64,000 nucleotides of DNA from Pseudoxanthomonas sp. GM95 (GTDB lineage: Bacteria > Pseudomonadota > Gammaproteobacteria > Xanthomonadales > Xanthomonadaceae). The stretch's first letter is position 1. The number at the start of each line of letters is the position of its first letter. The stretch is taken from positions 496,001 to 560,000 of the forward strand of contig NZ_FOAX01000002.1 of NCBI RefSeq assembly GCF_900109775.1, read 5' to 3'. Shown here piece by piece: positions 26,413 through 36,694 of this stretch. Below the pieces are notes generated by a model, which worked only from the letters and a program-made list of their open reading frames with translations, made no database searches and had not been told where the DNA came from. A program made the position numbers and the translations under genes.

Positions 26413-27087
26413 TCAGCGCACCGCGTAAGCGCGCAGGAACATGTCCACGGTCGCGTCGAGATGGCGCTCCACCTCGCCTTCGACCGGGCCACTGCACACG
26501 CCGCACATCATTCGCGCGTATAGCTCGCCCTTGAGCAGGGTGAAGAACTGGGTCGCGGCGACGCCGACATCGGGGATGTCCAGCTTGCCTTCGGCCACGC
26601 CCGAGCTGAGAAACGCCGAGAACGCATCGTGGGTGCGTTGCGGGCCGGCCGCCCAGAAGATCTGGCGCAGGTTTTGATCGGCCTGGCCCGGGTTGAGCAT
26701 GATCCGGTGGGTGCTGATGGCCTCGTCGCTGACCACCAGCTTGAAGAAGCCCTCGGCGATCTGGCGCAGCTGGCCGCGCACGCTGCCATCGGCCTGCACG
26801 TTGAAGAAGCCATCCGGCAGCATCTCCTCGCACAGGGTGCGGATCGACTCGGAAAACAGCGATTCCTTGTCGCCGAAATGGCTGTAGACGGTCAGCTTGG
26901 ACACGCCGGCCTCGGCGGCGATGCGGTCCATGCTGACCCCGGCAAAGCCTTCGCGGCCGAACAGCACCTTGGCGGCGTCCAGGATCGCGGCGCGTTTGGC
27001 CAAGTCCTTGGGACGACCAGGGCCAGACGGCACGCGGGCGGTGCAATCAGGGTCGGCGGGCATGGAGCTGGGGGCTTGCGGGGCCAT
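26413..27087 (-). CDS. TetR/AcrR-family transcriptional regulator
   Basis: 224 residues. The helix-turn-helix is near 30-75 (ILDAAKVLFGREGFAGVSMDRIAAEAGVSK, then LTVYSHFGDKESLF). The C-terminal ligand domain resembles AefR-type TetR_C domains (MLNPGQADQNLRQIFW). It lies upstream of pcm-tolC on the same strand with 143 bp between, so it may regulate tolC. A TAGTAT hexamer (27094-27099) ends 6 nt before the ATG at 27087, suggesting a leaderless message; a second in-frame ATG is at 27063. Confidence 0.9.
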   Translation of the reverse strand: MAPQAPSSMPADPDCTARVPSGPGRPKDLAKRAAILDAAKVLFGREGFAGVSMDRIAAEAGVSKLTVYSHFGDKESLFSESIRTLCEEMLPDGFFNVQADGSVRGQLRQIAEGFFKLVVSDEAISTHRIMLNPGQADQNLRQIFWAAGPQRTHDAFSAFLSSGVAEGKLDIPDVGVAATQFFTLLKGELYARMMCGVCSGPVEGEVERHLDATVDMFLRAYAVR

Positions 27088-27130
27088 CCGCCAATACTAG
27101 ACTAGGCGGTTCGATATTTACAGTCTCGGG

Positions 27131-27205
27131 CAGGCCAAGCTGGCCTGCCTGTCATTGTCCCGTCAGGTTTAGCGGAGCGCCGGCAACTGCCAGGCGCTCC
27201 GCTAA
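27131..27205. terminator. Two hairpins between leuB and the TetR gene
   Basis: CAGGCCA-AGC-TGGCCTG (27131-27147) and a 13-bp stem TTAGCGGAGCGCC (27169-27181) pairing with GGCGCTCCGCTAA (27193-27205). The larger stem directly follows leuB on the minus strand and probably ends the leu transcript, but no T-run follows. Confidence 0.55.
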
Positions 27206-27209
27206 CGGC

Positions 27210-28301
27210 TCAGTCGCGCAGCTCGGCGACGAAGCAGTGGGTGTCCAGCTGTTCCAGCACGGCCGCAGTGGCTTGCTGGGTGGACAGCGCCTTGCCCGGA
27301 CCGGCCAGGTCGGCGGTGAAGGCGCGAGCGTCCAGCGCGGCGCTGACCGCGCGTTCGATGCACTGGGCCTCTTCTTCCAGGCCCAGCGAATGGCGCAGCA
27401 GCATGGCCGCCGACAGGATCGTCGCGTAGGGATTGGCGATGCCCTTGCCGGCGATGTCCGGGGCCGAGCCGTGGATCGGTTCGTAGATCCCCACTTTCCC
27501 TTCCTGGCCCAGCGAAGCCGACGGCAGCAGGCCCAACGAGCCTGCCAACATCGAGGCCTCGTCGGTGAGGATGTCGCCGAACATGTTCTCGGTGACGATC
27601 ACGTCGTACTCGCGCGGCTTGGCCAGCAGGTGCATGGCCATCGAGTCGACCAGCTGGTGTTCCAGCTCGACCTCGGGGAATTCCTCGCGGCCGATGCGCG
27701 TGGCCACATCACGCCACAGGCGCGAGGTTTCCAGCACGTTGGCCTTGTCCACCGAGGTGACCTTGCCGCGGCGGGCCTTGGCCAGCACGAAGGCGCTGCG
27801 CATCACGCGCTCGATCTCGGCCACCGAATAGCTGCACAGATCGCTGGCGGCCTCGGCCGTGCGGGTCTTGTCGCCGAAGTAGATGCCGCCGGTGAGCTCG
27901 CGCACGACCATGATGTCCACGCCGGTCAGCAGGTGCGGCTTGATCGGCGAGGCGTCCAGCGCGGCGTTGTGCGGGCGCACCGGGCGCAGGTTGGCGAACA
28001 GGCCCAGGGCGCGGCGGATGGCAAGCAGACCCTGTTCCGGGCGCACCTTGGCGTTGGGGTCGGACCACTTCGGCCCGCCGACCGCGCCCAGCAGCACGGC
28101 ATCGGCGTTCTGGCAGGCGACGGTGGTGGCTTCGGGCAGCGGTACGCCGTGGCGGTCGATGGCGATGCCGCCGATGTCGTGCTCGGCGAAGGTGAAAGTG
28201 TGGCCGTGGTGCTTGGCCACCGCCTGCAGGACGGTGATTGCGGCAGCGGCCACTTCCGGGCCAATGCCGTCACCGGGCAGGACGACGATGTCAGCGTGCA
28301 T
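27210..28301 (-). CDS. leuB: 3-isopropylmalate dehydrogenase
   Basis: Oxidises and decarboxylates 3-isopropylmalate to 2-ketoisocaproate with NAD+. 363 residues, the normal length. [10 protein letters not shown] near residue 8, and the NAD loop [18 protein letters not shown] near 280 mark IPMDH rather than ICDH. The ATG at 28301 overlaps the leuD stop by 11 bp. Last gene of leuA-MT-leuC-orf-leuD-leuB. Confidence 0.97.
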   Translation of the reverse strand: MHADIVVLPGDGIGPEVAAAAITVLQAVAKHHGHTFTFAEHDIGGIAIDRHGVPLPEATTVACQNADAVLLGAVGGPKWSDPNAKVRPEQGLLAIRRALGLFANLRPVRPHNAALDASPIKPHLLTGVDIMVVRELTGGIYFGDKTRTAEAASDLCSYSVAEIERVMRSAFVLAKARRGKVTSVDKANVLETSRLWRDVATRIGREEFPEVELEHQLVDSMAMHLLAKPREYDVIVTENMFGDILTDEASMLAGSLGLLPSASLGQEGKVGIYEPIHGSAPDIAGKGIANPYATILSAAMLLRHSLGLEEEAQCIERAVSAALDARAFTADLAGPGKALSTQQATAAVLEQLDTHCFVAELRD

Positions 28302-28869
28302 GGGAAGCCTCGTAACGTGCGATATCGGGAGCGCGGGCCAGCAAGTAGCCCAGCTCGTCGACACCTTCCAGCAGACAGGTCTGGGCAAAGGCGTCGAGCG
28401 GGAAGGTGTAGGTGCGGCCATCGGGCGTACGCAGTTCGCGCGCGGCCACGTCGATGGTCAGCTGATCGTCCGGCCGCTCCATCAGCGTCTGCACGTCGGC
28501 TTCGGCCAGCACGATCGGGATCAGGCCGTTCTTGAGGCTGTTGTTGCGGAAGATGTCGGCGATCTCGCTGGAGACCACGGCCTTCAGCCCCAGGTCGGTC
28601 AGCGCCCATGGCGCGTGTTCGCGCGAGGAGCCGCAGCCGAAGTTGCGCCCGGCCAGCAGCACCTGGCGGCCCGCGCTATGCGGCTGGTTGAAGGCAAACT
28701 CCGGGTTCGGCACGCCTTCGGTCTTCCAGCGCCAGTCGTTGAACGCGAACTGGCCCAGGCCGGCGCGCTCGGTCGTGGACAAAAAGCGCGCCGGGATGAT
28801 CTGGTCGGTGTCGATATTGGTCGAACGCAGCACCACGGCCTGCGAGGTGACGGTCTGGATGCCGGCCAT
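28291..28869 (-). CDS. leuD: 3-isopropylmalate dehydratase small subunit
   Basis: 192-residue swivelling subunit of isopropylmalate isomerase, partner of Leu[16 protein letters not shown] near residue 15 and [17 protein letters not shown] near 75 are diagnostic. Its ATG overlaps the stop of the small upstream gene as TAATG, so translation is coupled. Confidence 0.97.
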   Translation of the reverse strand: MAGIQTVTSQAVVLRSTNIDTDQIIPARFLSTTERAGLGQFAFNDWRWKTEGVPNPEFAFNQPHSAGRQVLLAGRNFGCGSSREHAPWALTDLGLKAVVSSEIADIFRNNSLKNGLIPIVLAEADVQTLMERPDDQLTIDVAARELRTPDGRTYTFPLDAFAQTCLLEGVDELGYLLARAPDIARYEASHAR

Positions 28870-29051
28870 TACACGGTCTCCTTGGCGTCGTCCGCAGGCG
28901 CGGCCACCACGATCTCGGCCGAGGCCAGCAAGGCTTCGGCCTGGGCCGGCAGCGGACGCAGCGGGGTATCGCGGATGCTGCGCGCCAGCGCACTGGCGAC
29001 GGTGGCGGAGAAGGCCATGTCGGCGGCCTGGTTGGTATCGCGGTTGGGCAT
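28869..29051 (-). CDS. Small unknown protein between leuC and leuD (60 residues)
   Basis: I do not recognise a family. The frame is joined on both sides by overlapping codons: leuC stop and its ATG form TGATG (29053-29049), and its TAA and the leuD ATG form TAATG. That arrangement argues for a translated gene. The protein has an N-terminal DTNQAADMAFSATVASALARS that could form an amphipathic helix, a Pro-rich middle (TPLRPLPAQ), an Ala-rich part and an acidic tail (ADDAKETV). No signal peptide or membrane helix. Possible roles are a small partner of the LeuCD enzyme or only a coupling spacer. Confidence 0.6.
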   Translation of the reverse strand: MPNRDTNQAADMAFSATVASALARSIRDTPLRPLPAQAEALLASAEIVVAAPADDAKETV

Positions 29052-30493
29052 CACGCCACTTCCTTCTGGTCAGCGTCGAACAGTTCACGCACATCGGCCA
29101 CCTGGCCACGCACCGCCGACCACGCCGCACCCAGCGGCGAGGCCAGCAGCGTGCGCGAACCCGGACCCTGGCGGCCTTCGAAATTACGGTTGCTGGTGGA
29201 GACGGCCAGCTCGCCGGGGGCGACCAGGTCGCCGTTCATGGCGATGCACATCGAGCAGCCGGACTCGCGCCATTGCGCGCCGGCGTCGCGCACGATCACG
29301 TCGATGCCTTCGGCCTCGGCCTGGCGCTTGACGATCTCCGAACCGGGCACGACCAGCATGCGTACGCCCTCGGCGACCTTGCGCCCGGCCAGCACGCGGG
29401 CGACGTCGCGCATGTCGCTCAGGCGGCCGTTGGTGCATGAACCGACGAACACCACGTCGACCTTGGTGCCCGCTACGGCATGGCCGGCCTCGAAGCCCAT
29501 GTAGTCCAGCGACTTCTGCGCGGCGGCATCGTTGGCGGCCGGGATCGGCGCGTCGATGGCGATCGCCGTGCCCGGATGCGTGCCCCAGGTCATGGTTGGG
29601 CGGATGTCGGCGGCATCAATGGTGACTTCGGCATCGAAGCGCGCGCCGTCGTCGCTGCGCAGAGTCTTCCAGTAATCGACTGCAGCCTCGAAGTCGGCGC
29701 CCTTGGGCCCGCGCGGGGTCGCCGCGACGTAGTCGAAGGTGATCTGGTCTGGCGCCACCATGCCGGCGCGCGCGCCGGCTTCGATCGACATGTTGCACAG
29801 GGTCATGCGCTGCTCCATGTCCATCGCCTCGATGGTGGAGCCGCGGTATTCCAGTACGTGGCCGGTGCCGCCGTTGACGCCGATCTGGCCGATGATGTGC
29901 AGGACCACGTCCTTGGCGCCGACGCCCGGTGCCAGCGGACCGTCGACGGTGATCGACATGGTCTTGGGCTTGCGCTGCAGCAGGCACTGGGTGGCCAGCA
30001 CGTGGCCCACTTCGCTGGTGCCGATGCCGAAGGCCAGCGAGCCGAACGCGCCATGCGTGGAGGTGTGGCTGTCGCCGCAGACGATGGTCATGCCCGGCTG
30101 GGTGAAGCCTTGTTCCGGCGCGATCACGTGCACGATGCCGCGGTTGTCCGAGCCCATGTCGAACAGCTCGATGCCGTACTGGGCGCAGTTGGCTTCCAGC
30201 GTCTCGACCTGCTTCTCCGCGGCGGCGGTGTAGTAGGGCAGCTTGCCGTCGGCGCCGCGCGGCAGGGTCGGCGTGGAGTGATCCATCGTCCCCTTGGTGC
30301 GGTCCGGGCGATGCGGCGCGATGCCGCGCGCACGCAGCTCGGTGAAGGCCTGCGGCGAGGTCACTTCATGGATCAGGTGAAGGTCGATGTAGAGCACCGC
30401 GGGCGCGGTGTCGCTCTCGGGCACGACGACATGCGCGTCCCACAGTTTCTCAAAAAGTGTTCGAGGGGCCGGGGTGCGGGGGGCTGGGCTCAT
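29051..30493 (-). CDS. leuC: 3-isopropylmalate dehydratase large subunit
   Basis: Aconitase-family [4Fe-4S] subunit of isopropylmalate isomerase, 480 residues. Cluster cysteines are seen in [14 protein letters not shown] and [26 protein letters not shown] and PGMT(I)VCGDS regions are typical. The ATG at 30493 overlaps the stop of the methyltransferase gene as ATGA. The N-terminus ([19 protein letters not shown]) is a few residues longer than in E. coli. Confidence 0.97.
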   Translation of the reverse strand: MSPAPRTPAPRTLFEKLWDAHVVVPESDTAPAVLYIDLHLIHEVTSPQAFTELRARGIAPHRPDRTKGTMDHSTPTLPRGADGKLPYYTAAAEKQVETLEANCAQYGIELFDMGSDNRGIVHVIAPEQGFTQPGMTIVCGDSHTSTHGAFGSLAFGIGTSEVGHVLATQCLLQRKPKTMSITVDGPLAPGVGAKDVVLHIIGQIGVNGGTGHVLEYRGSTIEAMDMEQRMTLCNMSIEAGARAGMVAPDQITFDYVAATPRGPKGADFEAAVDYWKTLRSDDGARFDAEVTIDAADIRPTMTWGTHPGTAIAIDAPIPAANDAAAQKSLDYMGFEAGHAVAGTKVDVVFVGSCTNGRLSDMRDVARVLAGRKVAEGVRMLVVPGSEIVKRQAEAEGIDVIVRDAGAQWRESGCSMCIAMNGDLVAPGELAVSTSNRNFEGRQGPGSRTLLASPLGAAWSAVRGQVADVRELFDADQKEVA

Positions 30494-31299
30494 TGCGGAT
30501 TGCCTTGCTTGAAATCGGAAGGAGTGGACGTGCGCGCGACGAAGCGCAGGCGCACGTAGTCGGCATGCCATTGGCCGCGCTGGTCGCACAGCGCCGGGCG
30601 CAGCAGGGTTTCGGTGTCTTCCAGCACGCGCCGGCGCACGTGCGCCTCGACATCGGCCAGGAATGGATCGGCGAAGGTCCGCAGCCAGCCGGCGATGCCG
30701 GTCGGCAGCGGGGTCGGGCGCGGGATCAGCGCGATCTGCTCGACATGGAAGCGATGCTCGGCCAGCAGTGCGGCGTATTCGTCGGCCGTGGGGAAGAACC
30801 AGGCGAACGTCGGTTCGCCCGCATCGTGGGCGCACAGCGACGCGCGCAGCGCGGTGACGATGGCTGCGACATTGCCGTGGCCGCCGAACTCACCGACGAA
30901 ACGGCCGCCCGGCTTCAACGCGCGCTGCACGCCGGACAGCACCGCCTCAGGCTGGCGCATCCAGTGCAGGGCCGCGTTGCTGAAGACCGCATCGAAGGCG
31001 TGGTGGAAGGTCAGCGCGTGGCCGTCCATCACCCGTGCATCGACGCCGCGTTCGACCGCCGCGGCGACCAGGTCGGGCGAGGCATCGACGCCGATCACCT
31101 GCGCGCCGCTGGCCGCTAGCTGCGCGGTCAGCACGCCGTCGCCGCAGCCCAGGTCCAGGATGCGCTCGCCGGCCTGCGCGGCCAGCAGCTCGGCCACCGG
31201 CGCGCCAAGCGTCGGCACGAAGCCGGCGTTGTGCGCGTAGCGGGCGGCATTCCAGGTCTGGCCGGCGACCGTGGTCGCCGAGGCGATATCGGTGTTCAT
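30490..31299 (-). CDS. Class I SAM-dependent methyltransferase inside the leu operon
   Basis: 269-residue Methyltransf_11-type enzyme. N-terminal [18 protein letters not shown], then SAM motif [10 protein letters not shown] (47-55), GVDAS, and [10 protein letters not shown] with [13 protein letters not shown]. This pattern is closest to the trans-aconitate methyltransferase (Tam)-like group. It sits between leuA (14 bp gap) and leuC (ATGA overlap), so it is made with the leucine enzymes. Yeast Tmt1, functionally related, methylates trans-aconitate and 3-isopropylmalate. Methylation of an isopropylmalate-pathway compound or an isomerase inhibitor is an inference. Confidence 0.85.
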   Translation of the reverse strand: MNTDIASATTVAGQTWNAARYAHNAGFVPTLGAPVAELLAAQAGERILDLGCGDGVLTAQLAASGAQVIGVDASPDLVAAAVERGVDARVMDGHALTFHHAFDAVFSNAALHWMRQPEAVLSGVQRALKPGGRFVGEFGGHGNVAAIVTALRASLCAHDAGEPTFAWFFPTADEYAALLAEHRFHVEQIALIPRPTPLPTGIAGWLRTFADPFLADVEAHVRRRVLEDTETLLRPALCDQRGQWHADYVRLRFVARTSTPSDFKQGNPQ

Positions 31300-31313
31300 G
31301 GCACGGGCTTGGA

Positions 31314-32870
31314 TCAGGCGGCGGCGGCTTCGGACGGCGTGGGCGCGGCCTGGCGATGACGCAGCAGGCGATTGGCCACGTCCAGCCACGCCAGCGCGCT
31401 GGCTTCGATGATGTCCTTGGAGGTGCCGGTGCCTTCGTACTCGACGCCGTCGTGGCGCACGGAGAGGCTGGCTTCGCCGCGGGCATCGGTGCCGATGCCG
31501 ACGCTGTGCACCTGGTAGCTGTCCAGGGTCAGCTGCACGCCGGTGGCGGCCGACAGCGCGCCGAACAGCGCATCGACCGGGCCATTGCCCTGCGCGGTTT
31601 CGGCGACGCGGTTGCCGTCCGGGTCGGACAGCTCGACCAGCGCATTGGCGCGGTTGCCGACGTCGGAGATCGTCATCGAGGACAGGCGATAGCCTTCGCT
31701 GACGCTGGCGTCCTGCATCAGGGTCTGCAGGTCGGCGTCGTTGACCACGCGCTGCTTCTCGCACAGGGCCTTGAACTGCTCGAAGACCAGCTTCAGCTCG
31801 TCTTCCTCGAGCAGGTAGCCCAGCGCACGCAGGCGTGCCTCGACTGCTGCGCGACCGCTGTGGCGGCCCAGCACCATCTGCGTGTCCGGCCAGCCCACGT
31901 CCTGCGGCAGCATGATTTCGTAGGTGCCGCGATGGCGCAGCATGCCGTGCTGGTGGATGCCCGACTCATGCGCGAACGCATTGGCGCCGACGATGGCCTT
32001 GTTGCGCTGGACCGGCATGCCGACCAGGCGCTGCAGCAGCTGCGAAGTCGGCACGATGCGGCGCGTATCGATGTTGGTGCCCAGGTTGTAGAACGCGTTG
32101 CGCACCTTCAGCGCCATCGCGATTTCTTCCAGGGCGCAGTTGCCGGCGCGTTCGCCGATGCCGTTGATCGAGCCTTCCACCTGGCGCGCGCCACCTTCGA
32201 TGGCGGCCAGCGAGTTGGCCACGGCCAGGCCCAGGTCGTTGTGGCAGTGGGTGCTGAAGATCACGTCCTTGGCGCCTGGCACAGTGGAGATGATCCGCGA
32301 GAACATGCCGCGGATTTCTTCCGGCGTGGTGAAGCCGACGGTGTCGGGCAGGTTGATCGTGGTGGCGCCGGCGGCAATGGCGACCTTGACCACTTCAGCC
32401 AGGAAGTCCTCTTCGGTACGGGTGGCGTCCTCGGCCGAGAACTCCACGTCGTCCAGGCTGGCGCGTCCCAGGCGCACGTGCTTGTCCACCGATTCCAGCA
32501 CCTGCTCCTTGGTGATGCGCAGCTTGTGCTCGCGGTGCAGCGGGCTGGTGGACAGGAACACGTGCAGGCGTGGTTTGGCGGCGCCTTCCAGGGCGCGTAG
32601 CGAGGTCTCGATGTCGCCGGCCAGGCAGCGCGACAGCACCGCCAGGGTCGGCGTGCGGATTTCGCGCGCGATCAGCGCCATGGCCTCGCGGTCGGACTGC
32701 GAGCTGGCCGGGAAGCCGGTCTCGATGATGTCCACGCCCAGCTCGGCCAGGCCGCGGGCCATGACCAGCTTCTGCTGCGGCGACATGCTGCAGCCGGGAG
32801 ACTGCTCGCCGTCGCGCAGGGTGGTGTCGAAAATTCGTACGTTGTCGGTGGTAATGGCGTTGGTATTCAT
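31314..32870 (-). CDS. leuA: 2-isopropylmalate synthase
   Basis: First committed leucine step: acetyl-CoA plus 2-ketoisovalerate. 518 residues. Catalytic TIM barrel with [13 protein letters not shown] near residue 14 and [15 protein letters not shown] (metal ligands) near 200; C-terminal LeuA regulatory domain from about 390, which binds leucine for feedback inhibition ([17 protein letters not shown]). AGAGGAA precedes the ATG at 32870. The gene opens the leu part of the locus, 407 bp after ilvM. Confidence 0.97.
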   Translation of the reverse strand: MNTNAITTDNVRIFDTTLRDGEQSPGCSMSPQQKLVMARGLAELGVDIIETGFPASSQSDREAMALIAREIRTPTLAVLSRCLAGDIETSLRALEGAAKPRLHVFLSTSPLHREHKLRITKEQVLESVDKHVRLGRASLDDVEFSAEDATRTEEDFLAEVVKVAIAAGATTINLPDTVGFTTPEEIRGMFSRIISTVPGAKDVIFSTHCHNDLGLAVANSLAAIEGGARQVEGSINGIGERAGNCALEEIAMALKVRNAFYNLGTNIDTRRIVPTSQLLQRLVGMPVQRNKAIVGANAFAHESGIHQHGMLRHRGTYEIMLPQDVGWPDTQMVLGRHSGRAAVEARLRALGYLLEEDELKLVFEQFKALCEKQRVVNDADLQTLMQDASVSEGYRLSSMTISDVGNRANALVELSDPDGNRVAETAQGNGPVDALFGALSAATGVQLTLDSYQVHSVGIGTDARGEASLSVRHDGVEYEGTGTSKDIIEASALAWLDVANRLLRHRQAAPTPSEAAAA

Positions 32871-33277
32871 GCGATGGATTCCTCTACGGCTTCGGCCGTC
32901 CTGACGGCGATGGGGCGGCGTGTTGTCTGGGGCGTTGGCGCGGTGGGAGGAAGGGGGGCGTCTTCGGGGGCATGCTGCAGGCCGGTGCGCCGCCTCGGGC
33001 GGCTTGCGGGCCGGTGCGGTCGCGGTGCCGCGCGACTGCATCCGGGCGGTGGGCCGTCAGGCCGCAGGCGCGCGACAGTGTCGTGCAAGTCCCGTGGGCC
33101 GGCGATGACCCTTTCGTCCAATGCACGCCAAGCGCGCCGGCCGCGGGGCACGCGGTCCAGCGCCATCGGCGCGCTGCTGCAGCGCAGGCGTTTTACTTCA
33201 GGCATTGCCGCGGATACCCCGGCGGCCTGGGAGAAGACCCCTCCGTACGGCGGGGTCCATTGAAGTGGCGACGGTCT
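32871..33277 (-). other. 407-bp gap between ilvM and leuA with a terminator-like hairpin
   Basis: No convincing gene. A 112-codon open frame (33205 to 32867) is Arg/Pro-rich with no family resemblance. Just after ilvM on the minus strand, GACCCC (33252-33257 side) pairs with GGGGTC (33236-33241 side) around the inner palindrome CCGTACGG, followed by TTCTCCC: a plausible terminator or attenuator. Related genomes, as I recall, carry a threonine dehydratase gene here; no remnant is recognisable. leuA probably has its own promoter within this stretch, but I cannot place it. Confidence 0.5.
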
Positions 33278-33541
33278 TCATGCCGCCACTCCGGCGTCGG
33301 CCGCGACCGCGGCCACCGCGCTGACGGTGACCGACTCGCAGTCGTACACCTTTTCCAGCTGGTGGCGCAGGGTCTCGCCCGGACGCGTACTGTCCACCTG
33401 CATCTGCAGGCGCCAGCGTCCATCGGCATGCGGCGTGGCCTGCACGTCGCGCAGGACGAAGCCACGGCGTTCGACCATGCCGATCACGCGCACCAGGGCG
33501 CCTTCGGCCGGTTTCACGATCAGGTCAAGCCGGTATTGCAT
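33278..33541 (-). CDS. ilvM: Acetolactate synthase regulatory (small) subunit, ACT domain
   Basis: 87 residues, IlvM-sized. [30 protein letters not shown] is an ACT-domain start. It would activate IlvG and modulate its valine sensitivity. It overlaps the end of ilvG by 17 bp. The C-terminus is Ala/Val-rich. Confidence 0.9.
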   Translation of the reverse strand: MQYRLDLIVKPAEGALVRVIGMVERRGFVLRDVQATPHADGRWRLQMQVDSTRPGETLRHQLEKVYDCESVTVSAVAAVAADAGVAA

Positions 33542-35249
33542 GGGACGTGGGCTCCGTGGCGGCCTTGGCAGGGTTGCTCTCCAGCATCGAGCTGTTGGCG
33601 TGGTTGGGCGGCACCAGCGGCCAGACATTGGCCTTGATGTCGATCGCCACGTGCAGCAGGGCTGGACCGGGGGTGGCCAGCAGTTCGGCCAGCGCGTCGT
33701 CGACGTCTTCGCGCAGTTCGATCCGGCGCGAAGGAATGCCGAACACCTTCGCCAGCGCGGCGAAATCCGGGTTGTCAGACAGGTCGATCTCGCTGTAACG
33801 CTCGGCGAAGAACAGCTCCTGCCACTGGCGGACCATGCCCAGCGCGGAGTTGTCCAGCAGCACGATCTTCACCGGCAGCTTGCAGCGGGCGATGGTGGTC
33901 AGCTCCTGCACGTTCATCATGAAGCCGCCATCGCCGTTGACCAGCACCACGGTGCGATCGGGACACGCAAACTGCGCGCCCATCGCCGCCGGCAGGCCGA
34001 AGCCCATCGTGCCCAGTGCGCCGCTGGTCAGGTGGTTGCGCGGATGGTTGAACTTGCAGTGCTGGGCGACCCACATCTGGTGCTGGCCGACGTCGCTGGT
34101 GATGATCGTGTCGGCCGGGGCCACTTCGCTCAGCCGCTTCAGCAGCGCCGGGGCATAGATGTCCGTGCCCGGTGCGTCGTAGCGGAAACCGAAACGCTCG
34201 CGGTTGGATGCGCACTTGGCCTTCCACGCATAGCAGCTGCTGCGTGCACCGCTCAGGGCGCGCAGGCCGCTGGCCACGTCGCCGGGAATGGCGATGTTGG
34301 CCGTGCGCAGCTTGGAGATCTCGTACGCATCGGCATCCAGGTGGATGACGCGGGCGAACGGGGCGAACTCGGCCAGCTTGCCGGTGGCGCGGTCATCGAA
34401 CCGCGCCCCGACCACGATCAGCAGATCGCTGTCCTGCACCGCCATGTTGGCCGCGCGGGTGCCATGCATGCCCAGCATGCCCAGGTAATTGGGATGGTTG
34501 GCGGGCAGGGCGCCCAGGCCGCGCAAGGTGAGCACGGTCGGGATACCGCTGGTTTCGACGAAGTGGCGGAACGCCTCCACCGCGTTGCCCAGGGCGATCC
34601 CGCCGCCGCCGTAGACCACCGGCTTCTCCGCGCCGGCAATGGCCGCCAGGGCTTCGGCGATCGCGGCATCGGCTGGCGCCGGCACCGCATCGACGGTGGC
34701 CGGCACGTGGTCGGCCAGATGCGAGGCATCGGTGACCTGCACGTCCTTGGGCAGGTCGATCAGGACCGGGCCCGGACGACCTTCGCGCGCGATGCGGAAC
34801 GCTTCGGCGAACACATGCGGCAGCTCCTCGACCTTCCGCACCAGGAAGCTGTGCTTGACGATCGGCATGGTCATGCCGAACACGTCCAGTTCCTGGAACG
34901 CATCGGTGCCGATCAGCGGCGTGGCGACCTGGCCGGTCAGGCACACCATGGGCACCGAATCCAGCATCGCATCGGCGATGCCGGTGACCAGGTTCGACGC
35001 GCCCGGGCCCGAGGTGGCCACGCACACGCCGACCTTGCCGGAGGCGCGCGCATAACCGTTGGCGGCCAGTGCGGCACCCTGCTCATGGCGGACCAGGATG
35101 TGCTTCAGGTTTGAATCCACCAGCGCGTCGTAGAACGGCATGATGGTGCCGCCCGGGTAGCCGAAGATCGTCTCCACGCCCTCGGTTTCCAGGGCGTGGG
35201 CGATCCAGCGGGCGCCATTGCGGGGTGCAGTGGCGACAGTCGCGTTCAT
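33525..35249 (-). CDS. ilvG: Acetolactate synthase large subunit
   Basis: ThDP- and FAD-dependent enzyme joining pyruvate with pyruvate or 2-ketobutyrate. 574 residues. [16 protein letters not shown] and [21 protein letters not shown] (catalytic Glu) in the PYR domain; [14 protein letters not shown] is the ThDP/Mg motif in the C-terminal domain. The ATG at 35249 overlaps the ilvC stop by ATGA. Second enzyme gene of the attenuated ilvCGM transcript. Confidence 0.96.
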   Translation of the reverse strand: MNATVATAPRNGARWIAHALETEGVETIFGYPGGTIMPFYDALVDSNLKHILVRHEQGAALAANGYARASGKVGVCVATSGPGASNLVTGIADAMLDSVPMVCLTGQVATPLIGTDAFQELDVFGMTMPIVKHSFLVRKVEELPHVFAEAFRIAREGRPGPVLIDLPKDVQVTDASHLADHVPATVDAVPAPADAAIAEALAAIAGAEKPVVYGGGGIALGNAVEAFRHFVETSGIPTVLTLRGLGALPANHPNYLGMLGMHGTRAANMAVQDSDLLIVVGARFDDRATGKLAEFAPFARVIHLDADAYEISKLRTANIAIPGDVASGLRALSGARSSCYAWKAKCASNRERFGFRYDAPGTDIYAPALLKRLSEVAPADTIITSDVGQHQMWVAQHCKFNHPRNHLTSGALGTMGFGLPAAMGAQFACPDRTVVLVNGDGGFMMNVQELTTIARCKLPVKIVLLDNSALGMVRQWQELFFAERYSEIDLSDNPDFAALAKVFGIPSRRIELREDVDDALAELLATPGPALLHVAIDIKANVWPLVPPNHANSSMLESNPAKAATEPTSHAIPA

Positions 35250-36247
35250 GCGGCTGCGGCCTGGGATGTGGGTGCATTCTCGGCCAGCCACACCATCTTG
35301 GCGCGCAGCTGCTTGCCCACCACTTCGATCGGGTGATCCAGGTCGGCCTGCTTGAACTTCTTGTAGTTCGGCAGGCCCGCTTCGTATTCGGCGACCCAGT
35401 TCTTGGTGAAGGTGCCGTCCTGGATGTCGGTCAGCACGTCCTTCATGCGCGCCTTGGTCGAGGCGTCGATCACGCGCGGGCCGCTGACGTAGTCACCGTA
35501 TTGCGCGGTCTCGGAGATGAACTCCAGCATGCGGGTAATGCCGCCTTCGTAGAACAGGTCCACGATCAGCTTCAGCTCGTGCAGCACTTCGTAGTAGGCG
35601 ATTTCCGGCTGGTAGCCGGCTTCCACCAGGGTTTCGAAGCCAGCCTGCACCAGCGACGAGGCGCCGCCGCACAGCACGGCCTGCTCGCCGAACAGATCGG
35701 TCTCGGTCTCTTCCTTGAAGGTGGTCTTGATGATGTTGGCGCGCGCGCCGCCCAGGCCAGCGGCGTAGGACAGGGCGAACTGCTCGGCCTTGCCCGACTT
35801 GTCCTGGTACACGGCGTAGATGCACGGCACGCCGCGACCGATTTCATATTCGCGACGGACCAGCGCGCCCGGGCCCTTCGGCGCGACCAGGACCACGTCC
35901 AGGTCTTCGCGCGGCTCGACCATGCCGAAATGCACGTTCAGGCCGTGGGCGAACAGCAATACCGCGCCCTGCTTCATGTTCGGGGCCAGCACGTCGTAGT
36001 ACAGGGTCTTCTGGACCATGTCCGGGGTCAGCACGGCGACCAGGTCGGCGTCCTTGACCGCTTCGGCCGGCGACTTGACCAGGAAACCATCGGCCTTGGC
36101 CTTGGCTTCGGTCGGGCCGCCCGGACGCAGGCCGACCGTCACATCGAAGCCCGACTCACGCAGGTTCATCGCATGGGCGCGACCCTGGCTGCCGTAACCG
36201 ACGACGGCGATGGTGGGCTGGGGAAGATTGGAGGTCGAAGCGGTCAT
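35246..36247 (-). CDS. ilvC: Ketol-acid reductoisomerase (class I)
   Basis: Converts acetolactate to dihydroxyisovalerate (and the isoleucine analogue) with NADPH and Mg2+. 333 residues, class I length. [17 protein letters not shown] is the Rossmann motif; [20 protein letters not shown] and [19 protein letters not shown] carry metal ligands. AGGAACG lies before the ATG. Expression is set by the leader peptide and attenuator 60-230 bp upstream. Confidence 0.97.
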   Translation of the reverse strand: MTASTSNLPQPTIAVVGYGSQGRAHAMNLRESGFDVTVGLRPGGPTEAKAKADGFLVKSPAEAVKDADLVAVLTPDMVQKTLYYDVLAPNMKQGAVLLFAHGLNVHFGMVEPREDLDVVLVAPKGPGALVRREYEIGRGVPCIYAVYQDKSGKAEQFALSYAAGLGGARANIIKTTFKEETETDLFGEQAVLCGGASSLVQAGFETLVEAGYQPEIAYYEVLHELKLIVDLFYEGGITRMLEFISETAQYGDYVSGPRVIDASTKARMKDVLTDIQDGTFTKNWVAEYEAGLPNYKKFKQADLDHPIEVVGKQLRAKMVWLAENAPTSQAAAA

Positions 36248-36307
36248 GTCGGGCGTTCCTGTGGGTGTTCGAAGGTTGGTGGTGAAACTTTCTCAGGGGC
36301 TGAAAGC

Positions 36308-36341
36308 ACGAAACCCCGCACTTCGCAGTGCGGGGTTTCGT
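36308..36341 (-). terminator. Transcription attenuator upstream of ilvC
   Basis: Perfect 15-bp stem: ACGAAACCCCGCACT (36308-36322) and AGTGCGGGGTTTCGT (36327-36341), four-base loop, with a moderately T-rich tail (GCTTTC) on the minus strand. Its first arm contains CCCGCA, which can instead pair with TGCGGG near the end of the leader peptide frame (36380-36385), giving a candidate antiterminator. Confidence 0.88.
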
Positions 36342-36363
36342 AGGATTTGCGTGTCTTTGTTGC

Positions 36364-36474
36364 TTACACGTCCGTACGTCCCGCAGTTGGCGAGGGAATA
36401 AGTACGAGCACAAGCACGGCGGCCGCGTTGGGCGCGGTCTGCAGGGTCTTGGGCGTGGGACGGGTGTGCTTCAT
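36364..36474 (-). CDS. ilvL: ilv leader peptide
   Basis: 36-residue open frame, ATG at 36474, TAA at 36366-36364. It begins MKHTRPTPK and contains the run AAAVLVLVLI: four Val/Ala-flanked Leu and Val codons in alternation and one Ile. Such clusters are the sensing part of branched-chain leader peptides. It ends 22 nt before the attenuator stem. Shortage of charged Leu, Val or Ile tRNA would stall the ribosome in this run and favour the antiterminator, as in enteric ilvL. No Shine-Dalgarno is evident; the putative promoter lies only a few bases upstream, so the message may be nearly leaderless. Confidence 0.85.
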   Translation of the reverse strand: MKHTRPTPKTLQTAPNAAAVLVLVLIPSPTAGRTDV

Positions 36475-36483
36475 GAGGTCGGC

Positions 36484-36513
36484 AGAAAACCATGCCCGCG
36501 AGGGGCCTGTCAA
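36484..36513 (-). promoter_or_regulatory. Probable promoter of the ilv leader transcript
   Basis: On the minus strand a perfect -35 TTGACA (36513-36508) is followed after 18 bp by TTTTCT (36489-36484), a weak -10. Start of transcription would fall about 4 nt before the leader peptide ATG. Confidence 0.55.
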
Positions 36514-36694
36514 GCGCTGATTTTTGTTTCTTCGGCAACCACGTCAATGTGACAGCGCGCTGGTACACCAGGCAAGTGCGCGGTGCGTCGGTTGAAGCCG
36601 GCGAGTGCGGATTTTCTGAACAGGATGACGGCTTGCGGGCGGCCGGTTGGCCGCCGGTGCGGGACGCACCGACGGCCACGAGACATCGCATCAC

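Noticed and set aside
32867..33205. 112-codon frame in the ilvM-leuA gap
   Set aside because: Arg/Pro-rich, no ribosome site, overlaps the leuA start; no resemblance to threonine dehydratase.
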